The notes under the pieces: model-generated
Databases searched by the model: none
What the model was told of the DNA's origin: nothing
The model's input: the letters and a program-made list of their open reading frames with translations, nothing else
Shown here: positions 35,598 through 44,795 of the stretch, one piece after another
How the letters are laid out: each line of letters begins with the position of its first letter
How positions within the stretch are numbered: position 1 is the stretch's first letter
Source of the DNA: Taibaiella lutea
GTDB lineage: Bacteria > Bacteroidota > Bacteroidia > Chitinophagales > Chitinophagaceae
Direction: 5' to 3'
DNA: 64,000 bases
NCBI RefSeq assembly: GCF_008629695.1
Contig: NZ_VWSH01000001.1
Span: 1,577,990 to 1,641,989, forward strand
Translations under genes and position numbers: made by a program

Positions 35598-36416
35598 TTA
35601 TGGTGCAATAATAATCTTAGTTTGTGTATTCTGTGCACTGAAATAACCCAATGCATCTCCTTTAATATTACTGACAGGATTTGCCGGTGCAGCAGAGCCT
35701 TGCCCGCCAGAAGCACTTTGTTCAAAGCTAAACCAATATTGGTAAGTAGGACGATCAATGCCTAACAGATCGATTCTTATTTCGTCGCCGGATTTTATAC
35801 TGTCCACGTCATTTTGGTCAAAATATAAAGTGGATTCAAAACGTTTGCCGTCACTGTAATCATCATCCAGAATAAAATTTCCTTTTGTACGCTTGCCATT
35901 CACATATTGAATACAACGATAATTATTTTGTGTATCAACAGGGTCTTGCAGCATAACTGTTGCAAAAGTATAGTTATTGCCAAAGAAAGATTGTGTTTCT
36001 GCATAAGCGCTGTCGAATGGCACCAAATAAGGCATGGTAGAAACGGCAGTATAAGACTTGCCATTCAGAACTACAGAAAGCTCGTAAGCCTTACCATAAT
36101 TACCTTTCAAATCCGAATCGACATATACACCTTGTGATGTTTCATGAAGTGTAGACAATAATTGGCCATTAGAGGAAATAGTAACTTGTGCGCCACTGAT
36201 TCCTGTAAAAGAATTATCATCATAAAACTCTTTAGTTTGGGACAGTTTCACAACGCAACCGCCTTTTTGGTCAGTAAGCACCGCGTCAATTACAAGTTTT
36301 TTATCAGTTTCTTTCAGGTTAACATTAATCACCTTCTGACAGGAAACTGTTGATAAGACTAAAAGCGCTGCTATTAAATAATGATATGATTTTATAAACT
36401 TCATAATCTGTTTCAA
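35598..36416 (-). CDS. DUF4249 domain lipoprotein
   Basis: Lipoprotein signal with lipobox LSTVSC near residue 26, then a beta-sandwich domain (KVINVNLKETDKKLVIDAVLTDQKGGCVVKLSQTKEF) characteristic of DUF4249. The C-terminal part has WFSFEQSASGG, typical of the family. DUF4249 genes nearly always sit directly downstream of a TonB receptor, as here (8-nt gap), and are thought to be its surface-exposed or periplasmic partner. The substrate is unknown. A start at residue 5 (MKFIKS) is also possible. Confidence 0.86.
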   Translation of the reverse strand: MKQIMKFIKSYHYLIAALLVLSTVSCQKVINVNLKETDKKLVIDAVLTDQKGGCVVKLSQTKEFYDDNSFTGISGAQVTISSNGQLLSTLHETSQGVYVDSDLKGNYGKAYELSVVLNGKSYTAVSTMPYLVPFDSAYAETQSFFGNNYTFATVMLQDPVDTQNNYRCIQYVNGKRTKGNFILDDDYSDGKRFESTLYFDQNDVDSIKSGDEIRIDLLGIDRPTYQYWFSFEQSASGGQGSAAPANPVSNIKGDALGYFSAQNTQTKIIIAP

Positions 36417-36424
36417 TATTTTAT

Positions 36425-38746
36425 TTAGAATTTAAAATTGTAGGAAATGGACGGAATGAACTTAAACAATGCAATTTTCACTGCTTCTGTTTTATTCGGA
36501 TCGTCTTTATTGTCACGGAAGACGATGGTATAAGCATTCTCACGTCCATAAGCGTTGTATAAACTGAAAGCAAGCTCGCTGCTCCATTTTTTCCTTTGAG
36601 CCAGTTTGCAGGTCGCGCCTAAATCCAGGCGATGATATGCCGGCATCCTGTATGCATTTCTGTTGGTATAATAATAAACTGTTTGTCCGTCAACCTGATA
36701 TTTGCCTGCGGGGAAAGTAATTGCGTCTCCTGTATAATAAACCCAGTTGGCACTCAATGTCCATTTGCGGGAAAGCTCATAAGAAGCAACTATAGCAAAA
36801 TCATGCGTTCTGTCCTGACGGGCATTATACCATTGGTTATTATTGATGCCGTCAATCTGTCTTTCTGTTTTTGATAAAGTATAGCTTATCCAGCCCGATA
36901 ACCTTCCCACTTTTTTCTTAAGTAAAAATTCAAGACCATAAGCGCGGCCTTTTCCAAAAAGCAATTGACTTTCAATAGCATTGGAATTTAAATAAACATT
37001 TGCGCCATCACGATAATCAATCTGATTTTGCATGGTTTTATAATAGGTTTCTACTGTTAATTCATACTTGTCATTCGCAAAATCCCTGTAATAGCCCAAC
37101 GAAACCTGGTCGGAAATTTCAGGCTTAATAAGATTGGTACTTGCCAACCACTTATCCGTAGGACTTGAAGAAGTTGAATTGGAAATCAGATGCAGGTTCT
37201 GCGTATTCCTTGCATACGAAGCTTTTAAGGAAGAAACCGTATTCAGCATATAACTTGCAGATAACCTTGGTTCAAGATTCAAATATGTTTTAATAGCCTG
37301 TCCGCTATTATAATGCATCGTATCATTTACATTTCCGTTGGCATCCAATCCATAATAATCACCGGGCCCAAGAATAGTGAATGTTCCCAATCGCGCGCCG
37401 TATTCCACATTCAGTTTATTACTTACTTTCCATGCATTGCTTGCATAGATAACATTTTCCAGGGCATATCTGCTTTCCAATGCCGTGCTGTTAAGGCTTG
37501 TTAAATCATTGGATTTTACTTCACCCGGTTTGATATCATGATGGATAAGGTTGTATCCAAATTTGATAGTGTTATTATTATTCAGATACCATTGTATTTC
37601 TTCTTTAAAATTCAAATCCTGAATACGGGACTTGATGTCGAAGTCATAGGCGCCCGATTTAATAGAAATATTATAATTGTAATTGCTGAAGATTAAAGAA
37701 GTGTTGGAGAATAAATTGTTGTTGAAAATATGGTTCCATCTTAATGTTCCTGTTGCATTGCCCCAATCCAGACCGAAGCCTTCTCCATCACCGAAACTTG
37801 CGCCCAGCTTATCTTTCCCGAAATAACCCGATAAATACAATCTGTCTTTATCTCCCAGAATATAATTGACCTTTGCATTTAAATCATAGAAATACAAAGA
37901 ATTGTCTTTATACTCGTTAGATAATTTCAGGAACATATCAGCGTATGTTCTGCGGCCGGTGATTAAAAAAGAAGATTTATCTTTTTGTATTGGTCCTTCT
38001 ACATTTAATTTGGCAGAAATCAAGCCGACACCACCGCTCACATCAAAATCCTGATTATTACCGTCATTCATTTTTATATCCAATACCGATGATAAACGTC
38101 CACCGTATCTTGCAGGCATACCACCTTTATAAACAGTAATGTCTTTTAATGCATCGGAATTAAAAGTAGAGAAGAACCCTAACAAATGCGAAGCATTGTA
38201 AACAGGCGCTTCGTCCAATAAAATTAAATTCTGATCGGCAGCACCACCCCGTACAAACATGCCGGCATTACCATCGCCTGCGGATTTAATACCTGGCAAT
38301 AACTGAATAGCCTTCATTACATCTTTCTCTCCGAACAGGACAGGTATGTGCTCAATTTCTTTCATGGAAAGCTTCTCCACGCTTGTTTGGGCGCTTTTTA
38401 AGCTACGACCGCCTGTGCTTTCTGTAATAACAACTTCTTGCAAACTACTGGATCCATCTTCCATTTTAATATTGATGGTAGTGTCTTTTGTAATGGTCAG
38501 CGGCATTTTTATTGTTTCCATTCCAACCGATGAAATCTCCAGAACATACGTACCTGAAGGAACATTCAAAGAATAGAAACCATATTCATTACTAACTGTT
38601 CCGGCAGTTGAATCGGCTTTCACGGTTGCACCTATGACAGTTTCGCCGTCTGATTTGGATTTAATAATTCCGCCAATGGTGACTTTTTGGGCATAAGTAA
38701 TACTTGCTGATACTAATAACAGTAATCCTGAAATGTATTTTTTCAT
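36425..38746 (-). CDS. TonB-dependent receptor with carboxypeptidase-like N-domain
   Basis: Signal peptide (to about residue 19), a carboxypeptidase-regulatory-like domain (TIGGIIKSKSDGETVIGATVKAD..., about 22-105), a plug domain (IPVLFGEKDVMKAIQLLPGIKSAGDGNAGMFVRGGAADQNLILLDEAPVYN) and a long barrel ending IPSISYNFKF. This architecture is found with DUF4249 partners. At 773 aa it is complete. The 91-nt upstream gap carries TTACCCCTATC (38802-38812), a relative of the motif near the sigma gene. The substrate is unknown. Confidence 0.9.
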   Translation of the reverse strand: MKKYISGLLLLVSASITYAQKVTIGGIIKSKSDGETVIGATVKADSTAGTVSNEYGFYSLNVPSGTYVLEISSVGMETIKMPLTITKDTTINIKMEDGSSSLQEVVITESTGGRSLKSAQTSVEKLSMKEIEHIPVLFGEKDVMKAIQLLPGIKSAGDGNAGMFVRGGAADQNLILLDEAPVYNASHLLGFFSTFNSDALKDITVYKGGMPARYGGRLSSVLDIKMNDGNNQDFDVSGGVGLISAKLNVEGPIQKDKSSFLITGRRTYADMFLKLSNEYKDNSLYFYDLNAKVNYILGDKDRLYLSGYFGKDKLGASFGDGEGFGLDWGNATGTLRWNHIFNNNLFSNTSLIFSNYNYNISIKSGAYDFDIKSRIQDLNFKEEIQWYLNNNNTIKFGYNLIHHDIKPGEVKSNDLTSLNSTALESRYALENVIYASNAWKVSNKLNVEYGARLGTFTILGPGDYYGLDANGNVNDTMHYNSGQAIKTYLNLEPRLSASYMLNTVSSLKASYARNTQNLHLISNSTSSSPTDKWLASTNLIKPEISDQVSLGYYRDFANDKYELTVETYYKTMQNQIDYRDGANVYLNSNAIESQLLFGKGRAYGLEFLLKKKVGRLSGWISYTLSKTERQIDGINNNQWYNARQDRTHDFAIVASYELSRKWTLSANWVYYTGDAITFPAGKYQVDGQTVYYYTNRNAYRMPAYHRLDLGATCKLAQRKKWSSELAFSLYNAYGRENAYTIVFRDNKDDPNKTEAVKIALFKFIPSISYNFKF

Positions 38747-38801
38747 ATTGTTTTTTGAATCGGGAATTCGCTTCTTATATCCCAGACAGGTTCATTGAGC
38801 T

Positions 38802-38812
38802 TTACCCCTATC
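38802..38812 (-). promoter_or_regulatory. GGGGTAA-type motif upstream of the TonB receptor
   Basis: On the minus strand GATAGGGGTAA lies 55 nt upstream of the receptor start and is preceded by a T-rich run. It resembles the two CATGGGGGTAA copies at 41863 and 45446. Confidence 0.35.
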
Positions 38813-38837
38813 ACTGTAAAAAAAATTATGGGAAATA

Positions 38838-39854
38838 TTATACAATCTGAACTTCACGTTCGAGATCAATATTAAATTTATCATGCACAGATGCCATTAT
38901 CCTTTCAGAAAGTGCTGCAATCTGCGCTCCTCTTGCTTTTGAATAATTGACCAATACCAATGCCTGATGTTGATGAACGCCGTAATCATTCTCCCTGAAA
39001 CCTTTCCAGCCACATTGCTCTATCAGCCAGCCTGCCGGAACTTTAGTAATAGTTTCATTGATTTTATAACCCGGCATATCCGGATATTTCATTTTCAATT
39101 GTTGATATTGCGAGGAGGGAATCTCCGGGTTCTTAAAAAAGCTGCCTGCATTGCCAATAACTTTTGGATCCGGCAACTTCGAACTTCTGATGCTGATAAC
39201 CGCATCTGATATTGCTTTAATAGAAAGTTCCGTAATCCCTTTAGCATCCAACTCCTGCTGGATATTCCCGTAACTTGTATTATAAACGGGTACTTTATTC
39301 AACTTAAAAACAACGGAAGTAATAATAACCTTTCCTTTTAGCAATCTTTTAAAAACACTATCTCTGTAGCCAAATTGACAAGCTTCGTTATTGTACTCTT
39401 CAAAAGTTCCTGATTCTATATTAAAAAAACGAACACTTTCAATCACATCTTTTACTTCTACACCATAAGCACCGATATTCTGCATCGGCGCTGCTCCTAC
39501 AGTTCCCGGAATTAATGATAGATTTTCGACGCCGGCATAATTATTATCAACGCAGTATAAAACAAATAAATGCCATACTTCTCCCGCACCTACTTTAAGC
39601 CATACATGCGCATTATCTTCCTTTATCTTTTCAATCCCTTTTATTTCATTCCGGACAACCCATGCAGAAACGTCTTTGGTAAACAAAATATTGCTTCCGC
39701 CTCCTAAAACAAAGATGCCTTGCTTATAAGCGTCCTGATTTTTCAATTCCAACAATTCTTCTTCCTTTCTTACAGAAGAAAAATAAGCTGCTTCCACATC
39801 CATGCCAAAAGTATTGAATGGGTATAAGCCAAAATGTGCTACTGGTTCAAACAT
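38838..39854 (-). CDS. murB: UDP-N-acetylenolpyruvoylglucosamine reductase MurB
   Basis: FAD enzyme that reduces UDP-GlcNAc-enolpyruvate to UDP-MurNAc, an early step of peptidoglycan synthesis. It has FVLGGGSNILF, LIPGTVGAAPMQNIGAYGVEV, the type I motif FGYRDSVFK, the catalytic Ser in GNAGSFFKNP, and the C-terminal EQCGWKG...GVHQHQALVLVN. At 338 aa it is the E. coli-like type I enzyme. It is a single gene with no other mur genes nearby. Confidence 0.95.
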   Translation of the reverse strand: MFEPVAHFGLYPFNTFGMDVEAAYFSSVRKEEELLELKNQDAYKQGIFVLGGGSNILFTKDVSAWVVRNEIKGIEKIKEDNAHVWLKVGAGEVWHLFVLYCVDNNYAGVENLSLIPGTVGAAPMQNIGAYGVEVKDVIESVRFFNIESGTFEEYNNEACQFGYRDSVFKRLLKGKVIITSVVFKLNKVPVYNTSYGNIQQELDAKGITELSIKAISDAVISIRSSKLPDPKVIGNAGSFFKNPEIPSSQYQQLKMKYPDMPGYKINETITKVPAGWLIEQCGWKGFRENDYGVHQHQALVLVNYSKARGAQIAALSERIMASVHDKFNIDLEREVQIV

Positions 39855-39991
39855 TGCAAGATGTATAATTGAAAATTTATACGATGAGATTATTTTAAAA
39901 TCAGTTGCGAAATTAGGTTAAATTCAGGAAGCGCAAACATTAACGCTACTCTAAAGAATGAATGGTTCTCATGCACATTGACTGCAAAAAA

Positions 39992-40020
39992 ATAGAGGCC
40001 ATGATTTACATGGCCTCTAT
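39992..40020 (-). terminator. Rho-independent terminator of the DUF4288-like gene
   Basis: A 12-bp perfect stem (atagaggccatg / catggcctctat), followed on the minus strand by seven thymines. Confidence 0.85.
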
Positions 40021-40066
40021 CAACACACACTAATCCATCACAAAAACAACCACTTCACCCATATTT

Positions 40067-40426
40067 TTAAGCAGAAAGCGCAATTTGCATTTGAAGGCTT
40101 TCCAAACGCTCCCTTAATGTAATCATATGCTGTCTTGCATCCTGTGCAGTAGACATTGCGTATTGAAAAGTTCCGTAACCTTTTACTTCTCTTGGTTCAT
40201 CAATAGTTTGAAAAAGCCCGATGCCTATAAACTCCCATTGCGCAAATGCTTCATCATCATTTCTTAAATCCAGTTCTTTTGATGCCAGAACCAATGAAAA
40301 CTGATAAGCTTCCCTTTCTGAAGAGGCTTTTATCATTTTCATTTGTTTGTCAAATTGATAAACATCCGATTCATTTTTATTATGAATTCTGTAAATCAAT
40401 TCAGTTAAAAACCATCCTTCATTCAT
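40067..40426 (-). CDS. DUF4288-like hypothetical protein (119 aa)
   Basis: Soluble protein opening WFLTELIYRIHNKNES and containing KMIKASSEREAYQFS and WEFIGIGLFQTID, which resembles the DUF4288 layout. No signal peptide or catalytic motif. It is monocistronic with a strong terminator downstream. I would not assign a function; the family match is moderate. Confidence 0.65.
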   Translation of the reverse strand: MNEGWFLTELIYRIHNKNESDVYQFDKQMKMIKASSEREAYQFSLVLASKELDLRNDDEAFAQWEFIGIGLFQTIDEPREVKGYGTFQYAMSTAQDARQHMITLRERLESLQMQIALSA

Positions 40427-40639
40427 ATAATTTGTTTTATTCTAAATAATTTTCAGGCTACTTATTAATGCTAAACGCCTGTTTCATTATTTTATTTTAA
40501 CTGCTCCGCCTATTAAATAACTATTAACAAACTGCAGCCTTATTAAACCCATTGATGCTTTCATAGACGAGAAAAAGCATGCAGGCCTTGGTTAATAAAA
40601 TGATAATAAATGGCCTGAAAAGCTATAGTTTATATCAAT

Positions 40640-41824
40640 TTAAAAGCGAAACTGAATGCCTGCCACGCCGCCGATAAATAATCCATTGAATTGTTCTCCT
40701 TTCTTTTCATTCCATAAATAGTGATCTTCGCGGATATCTTTCTGGTCGCTTTCATAACCCATATAATTGAAACTTGGACCTGCAAAAAGTTCTATGCGAT
40801 TACCCAGTTTTAATCCCGCTGTGATTCTTGCAGTTGATTTAAAATAAACATCATCTTTCAAATCAGATAAGGAAGAAAAAGTAAGTTCCGTGTTGAATCT
40901 GAAATATTCCCCGATTGGAAAATGCGCTCCCAAACCTGCCTCTAAAACATAGCGAGCATTGTCCTCTTTAAAATTATAACCTGCACCCAATATGCCGTAC
41001 AAAACTTTACCACCTGAGCGTAAGGAGACAAGAGAAGTTCCCATTTCATCCATAGAAACACCAATCATCTTCTCACCGTTTTTAATGATATTTACAATAC
41101 CGATAGGATAATCACTTTCTTCCGCAATATTGACAAATCCTGCCAACTGTAACCCTTTTACCTTCTTAGCTACATTGATAAAACCTGCGATTTGTGTTTC
41201 GACAGTATCACCCAGATTTATAAAGCCTGCTACCTGAATAGCTTCTGATTTCTTTGTTATATTAATAAATCCGGCAAGTTGTACATCTGAAGAATCCGCT
41301 ATATTCATGAATCCTGAAAGTTGTGCCCCATCTACATTACGGGCGATATTAGTAAGGCCTGACATTTGCAGTCCGCCGGCATTGTCAGCAAAATTTGCAA
41401 TACCGGAGATTTGTGCACCCCTTGCGTCTTTGGAAATATTGCTGATACCTGCAAGCTGGACACCTTTGAAATTATTACCATTATAGTTGACGAGTCCTGC
41501 CAGTTGAAAACCATGTCCATTATATCCTACATGATTATAAAGACCTGAAATGATGGCACCGTCCGCATTGCCTTTAACAATAGAGCTGAGGCCCGACAAG
41601 CAGAATGCATCTTCTTGTCCCGAAACACCTGCCAAAAGATGGAATGAAATGCCATTCTCTGTATAAGGAGCCTGAATGCCATTGGAACTTAAAGGATAAA
41701 TGAAACCAATGTGTGCAGGTCTTTTCAGCGTATCTTGTGCATGCGAAACGATGCTGAAACAAAATAGGATAAGCGCTATGCTAATTAGCCATAAAAGTCC
41801 TTTACTTACTAAATAACGTGTCAT
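40640..41824 (-). CDS. LA_2272-type surface-repeat protein (394 aa)
   Basis: Signal peptide to about residue 30. From about residue 75 to 245 it consists of imperfect 15-residue units of the form G-x-Q-(L/I/V)-(A/S)-G-(F/I/L)-x-N-(I/F): GVQLAGISNI, GAQISGIANF, GLQMSGLTNI, GAQLSGFMNI and so on. These are expected to stack as a beta-solenoid or surface domain. The last 140 residues look like an outer-membrane beta-barrel ending IGGVAGIQFRF. It is 65 nt downstream of a larger paralogue with the same repeats. The CATGGGGGTAA motif lies 39 nt upstream of its start. Confidence 0.78.
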   Translation of the reverse strand: MTRYLVSKGLLWLISIALILFCFSIVSHAQDTLKRPAHIGFIYPLSSNGIQAPYTENGISFHLLAGVSGQEDAFCLSGLSSIVKGNADGAIISGLYNHVGYNGHGFQLAGLVNYNGNNFKGVQLAGISNISKDARGAQISGIANFADNAGGLQMSGLTNIARNVDGAQLSGFMNIADSSDVQLAGFINITKKSEAIQVAGFINLGDTVETQIAGFINVAKKVKGLQLAGFVNIAEESDYPIGIVNIIKNGEKMIGVSMDEMGTSLVSLRSGGKVLYGILGAGYNFKEDNARYVLEAGLGAHFPIGEYFRFNTELTFSSLSDLKDDVYFKSTARITAGLKLGNRIELFAGPSFNYMGYESDQKDIREDHYLWNEKKGEQFNGLFIGGVAGIQFRF

Positions 41825-41862
41825 GTTTTAATGTCTTTCTAACAAGACACACAAACAGGATT

Positions 41863-41873
41863 TTACCCCCATG
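41863..41873 (-). promoter_or_regulatory. CATGGGGGTAA motif upstream of the repeat-protein gene
   Basis: This 11-mer on the minus strand is identical to the one upstream of the ECF sigma gene (45446-45456). It lies in the 65-nt gap before the 394-aa gene and is preceded by a T-rich run. It could be part of a promoter or a transcript 5' end. Confidence 0.45.
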
Positions 41874-41889
41874 ATTATTTGAAAAAAGA

Positions 41890-43680
41890 TCAGAATAAGT
41901 CCAGGCCTATGTTCCACCCGATCCAGCCCGTTACATATTTACCCATTGAGAAAGAAGGATAACCATTTGTAAAGTCGTATTGGTAGCCTTCAACAGGAGT
42001 TGTCTGTTTGGAATAAAGAACCGAAAATGCAGGCCCGGCGTATATATCCGCATATTTGCCTAACTTGTATTTTAAATTGATCTGTAGTCTTGATAGCAGA
42101 TTTTGATGAGCATCATTCCCGTTGTAAATGTATTGATGTGTCAATTCGGGATTAATGTAAAAACCTTTCTTTCCAATACGTCTATCGCTCCCTAACCCAT
42201 AACCATAAGAATAAGCCTTCTTGTTTCTATCTAATTGCATACCTCCTAACAGCATACTGTATAGCTTCGCATTTCCTGATTTATAGGCAATGGAAAGCTG
42301 TTGCCACTCGCTACTGGAAACAGATAATTTGTGGTAGCCGTGTATCACGATATTGACTAAACCTATACTGTAGCCATCGCTTGAATCAGCAATATTTATC
42401 ATTCCTATTTGTACACCTTTTAATTTTCGCGTATAGTTCAAAATGCCTGAAAGTTGCAGGCCATTCATTTCCTTCATGCTAAAATTTGTTGTACCGGCAA
42501 CCTGCAAGCCTTCTGTTTTAGCAAGCGTTACATTCACTGTACCTGCCAACTGAACACCGTTCATATTTCTGGCAACATTAAATGTGCCACCAACAACCAT
42601 TCCATGGCAACTTTGTGTATTTACACTTCCAACACCTGAAGCCTGAAAACCATATACATTGCTTGAGTAATTATAAATTCCTGCTACCTGCACTCCTTCT
42701 ACATCCTTCATCACAATATTGGCCAAACCCGCAGCCTGACAGCCTTGCATGTTTTCCAAACCATTATTGTATAATCCGGCAACCTGTACGCCTTGTATCT
42801 CTCCCCCAACTACATTAAACAAACCCGCAAATTGTGCGTACCCCATATTTCCCTTGTCAATATTGAAAAGGCCGCCCAGTTCAAAACCTTTTACACCTGC
42901 AGTATAACCACCCAGCAAATTCAAAGAGAATTTATTGACAACCTGCGAACCCATACTTCCATGCGAACCCAAACCGGGCGTCAATGAAAACTGGACAGGT
43001 TGCTTAGTGAAGAAATTGCTCAGGTTCAGGCTGTTCATGGTTTGCTTGGAGGATATAAAAAGTCCTGCCAGCCAATTTTGTTCTACGCCTGAAATAACCA
43101 CGGAATCAAGTTCATAAGCTTTTGGCTGTATCGGAATTTTAATAACTTCCTGTCTGCTCGCCGACATTAAAAGAACGGTATCTTTATAGGAAAGCTTACT
43201 AACGCTTATAGATGTCTGGCTTCTTTTTTCTTTTAATGGCAATTTAAAAAAACCATGTTCGTCGGTCATGGTAGCAATGAGTTGTTGCTGTTCGAAAACA
43301 GTGGCATATCCGACTGGTTCTCCCGTATTCATATCAATGACATATCCGCTCACATACCAATAGTCGGGCGATGTATTAGGCTGAATGATTAAATGGTTGG
43401 TACTTTCCTGATATTGGAATTGGTTGCCAAAAAGCGATTCCAATAAAAATTTCAATGATTTATTGTTAATTGAAATCGTAACAATGCTGTCTTCATTAAT
43501 AATATTGTTATTGTAGGAGAAATAAAAACCGCCTTGCTTTTCCGCCATTTTAAAAACATCCGATACTTTTTTGTTTTTTGCATCGATAGACATTCTTTTC
43601 TCCAGGATACTTTGCGCATGTATTGTCGCAGCAAAACATATAAGGATAATGAACAATAATAATTTCGGGAATAGCTTCAT
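41890..43680 (-). CDS. STN-domain/carboxypeptidase-like/LA_2272-repeat fusion protein (596 aa)
   Basis: Signal peptide (1-22); STN domain (about 28-101: MSIDAKNKKVSDVFKMAEKQ ... LKFLLESLFGNQFQY ... LIIQP), as found at the N-terminus of signalling TonB receptors; carboxypeptidase-regulatory-like domain (about 107-190); then about ten 15-16-residue repeats (about 265-445: GVQVAGLYNN, GCQAAGLANI, GVQLAGTVNV, GLQLSGILNY); then a barrel-like C-terminus ending IGWNIGLDLF. There is no TonB plug and no 22-strand barrel. It is downstream of the sigma/FecR operon, from which a terminator separates it. I infer that it is the sensor of that pair. Confidence 0.8.
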   Translation of the reverse strand: MKLFPKLLLFIILICFAATIHAQSILEKRMSIDAKNKKVSDVFKMAEKQGGFYFSYNNNIINEDSIVTISINNKSLKFLLESLFGNQFQYQESTNHLIIQPNTSPDYWYVSGYVIDMNTGEPVGYATVFEQQQLIATMTDEHGFFKLPLKEKRSQTSISVSKLSYKDTVLLMSASRQEVIKIPIQPKAYELDSVVISGVEQNWLAGLFISSKQTMNSLNLSNFFTKQPVQFSLTPGLGSHGSMGSQVVNKFSLNLLGGYTAGVKGFELGGLFNIDKGNMGYAQFAGLFNVVGGEIQGVQVAGLYNNGLENMQGCQAAGLANIVMKDVEGVQVAGIYNYSSNVYGFQASGVGSVNTQSCHGMVVGGTFNVARNMNGVQLAGTVNVTLAKTEGLQVAGTTNFSMKEMNGLQLSGILNYTRKLKGVQIGMINIADSSDGYSIGLVNIVIHGYHKLSVSSSEWQQLSIAYKSGNAKLYSMLLGGMQLDRNKKAYSYGYGLGSDRRIGKKGFYINPELTHQYIYNGNDAHQNLLSRLQINLKYKLGKYADIYAGPAFSVLYSKQTTPVEGYQYDFTNGYPSFSMGKYVTGWIGWNIGLDLF

Positions 43681-43746
43681 TTGTTGCTTGTGTGAAATAT
43701 CTTATTTTAAAGCATTTCATGCATTTTTGGTCTTTAAATAAATAAA

Positions 43747-43776
43747 AGATTAGCATAACTTCCGTTATGCTAATCT
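43747..43776 (-). terminator. Terminator of the sigma/anti-sigma operon
   Basis: A 13-bp perfect stem (agattagcataac / gttatgctaatct) with a 4-nt loop, followed on the minus strand by a T-rich stretch. Confidence 0.8.
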
Positions 43777-43808
43777 CCATCCTCACAAATCTTTTTCCGC
43801 TTCTATAA

Positions 43809-44780
43809 TTACTTAAGTATAATTCTCCCGTCTCTCTGTTCTATGCTTAAATTGTAAGTTTCTGTAATGACTTTAAGAATATCAGTTAAAGATTCATTCT
43901 TAAATGTTGAACTATATGGTAAATTCCTGATTTTATCATTTGCAATAATTATTTGTACATCATAAGTTTTATTCAATGCATCGACCAATTCATACAAAGG
44001 TGTATTAAAACATTCAAACGTTTTTGTACGATAATAATTGTATAACAAGTCATTGTTTTTATCGACCTTCAGCTTAGTTGCATTTCTTGGAATAATCACT
44101 TTTTCCTTTGGCAGCAATTTAACGGACTCTTTGTCCATGCTGACTTTAACAACACCCGTTTCAACAATAACTGCCGTTTCCATACTATCTGCTTTTACGT
44201 TGAAAGACGTACCAACAACATGAACGTTTACTTTGCCGACTTTAATATCAAACGGTTTTTGTTTGTTGGGTGCAACATCAAAGAAAGCTTCTCCGTTCAG
44301 CGTTACTTCCCTTGTTTTTTCATTAAAATCTTTAGAATATACCAACGAAGAATGCTTGTTCAAGGTAATAACGGAACCATCCGGCAAACGCTCAACACGT
44401 ACTTCATTTTCAGATGCCAGTGTAATTTCTTTATCACGAAACAAAACATTCATGCCAAACAAGCCACCCGCAATGATAATAAATGCAGCTGCGACTCTCA
44501 TCCAGTTTAACCGTTTCTTCTCATGAACAAACGGAATTACATCAGACTGTTCATTAGCTGATGCTCTGGCTTTAAATCTTTTCCAGGCTTCGTTTTCATC
44601 TATCTCCTTTTCTGATTGTAAATTTTTGCTTGCATTCCATATTGTTCTAAAATCCTGATAATATTTTTCATTCTCCAGGTTTGCAGCACGCCAGGTATTT
44701 ACTGTCTGATTTTCATCAGAAGTAGTTTCATTTAATAATTGTTTTATTAAAAGCTCATCCATTTGTTCATTTGTTTTCAT
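43809..44780 (-). CDS. FecR-family anti-sigma factor with DUF4974 C-terminus
   Basis: N-terminal cytoplasmic region (about 1-88, sigma-binding), one membrane helix (MRVAAAFIIIAGGLFGMNVLF, about 92-112), FecR domain (about 116-205: EVRVERLPDGSVITLNKHSSLVY ... VTLNGEAFFDVAP ... VVGTSFNVKA), and a C-terminal STN-like DUF4974 domain (about 250-322). It holds the ECF sigma factor inactive until a signal from the outer membrane arrives. The gene starts 15 nt after the sigma gene stop. It is complete, at the normal 320-aa size. Confidence 0.93.
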   Translation of the reverse strand: MKTNEQMDELLIKQLLNETTSDENQTVNTWRAANLENEKYYQDFRTIWNASKNLQSEKEIDENEAWKRFKARASANEQSDVIPFVHEKKRLNWMRVAAAFIIIAGGLFGMNVLFRDKEITLASENEVRVERLPDGSVITLNKHSSLVYSKDFNEKTREVTLNGEAFFDVAPNKQKPFDIKVGKVNVHVVGTSFNVKADSMETAVIVETGVVKVSMDKESVKLLPKEKVIIPRNATKLKVDKNNDLLYNYYRTKTFECFNTPLYELVDALNKTYDVQIIIANDKIRNLPYSSTFKNESLTDILKVITETYNLSIEQRDGRIILK

Positions 44781-44795
44781 TTTCCTGCGCTCCTT

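Noticed and set aside
41890-43680. Signalling TonB-dependent receptor
   Set aside because: STN and carboxypeptidase-like domains are present, but there is no plug and the remaining 400 residues are repeats plus a short barrel, too small for a TonB receptor.
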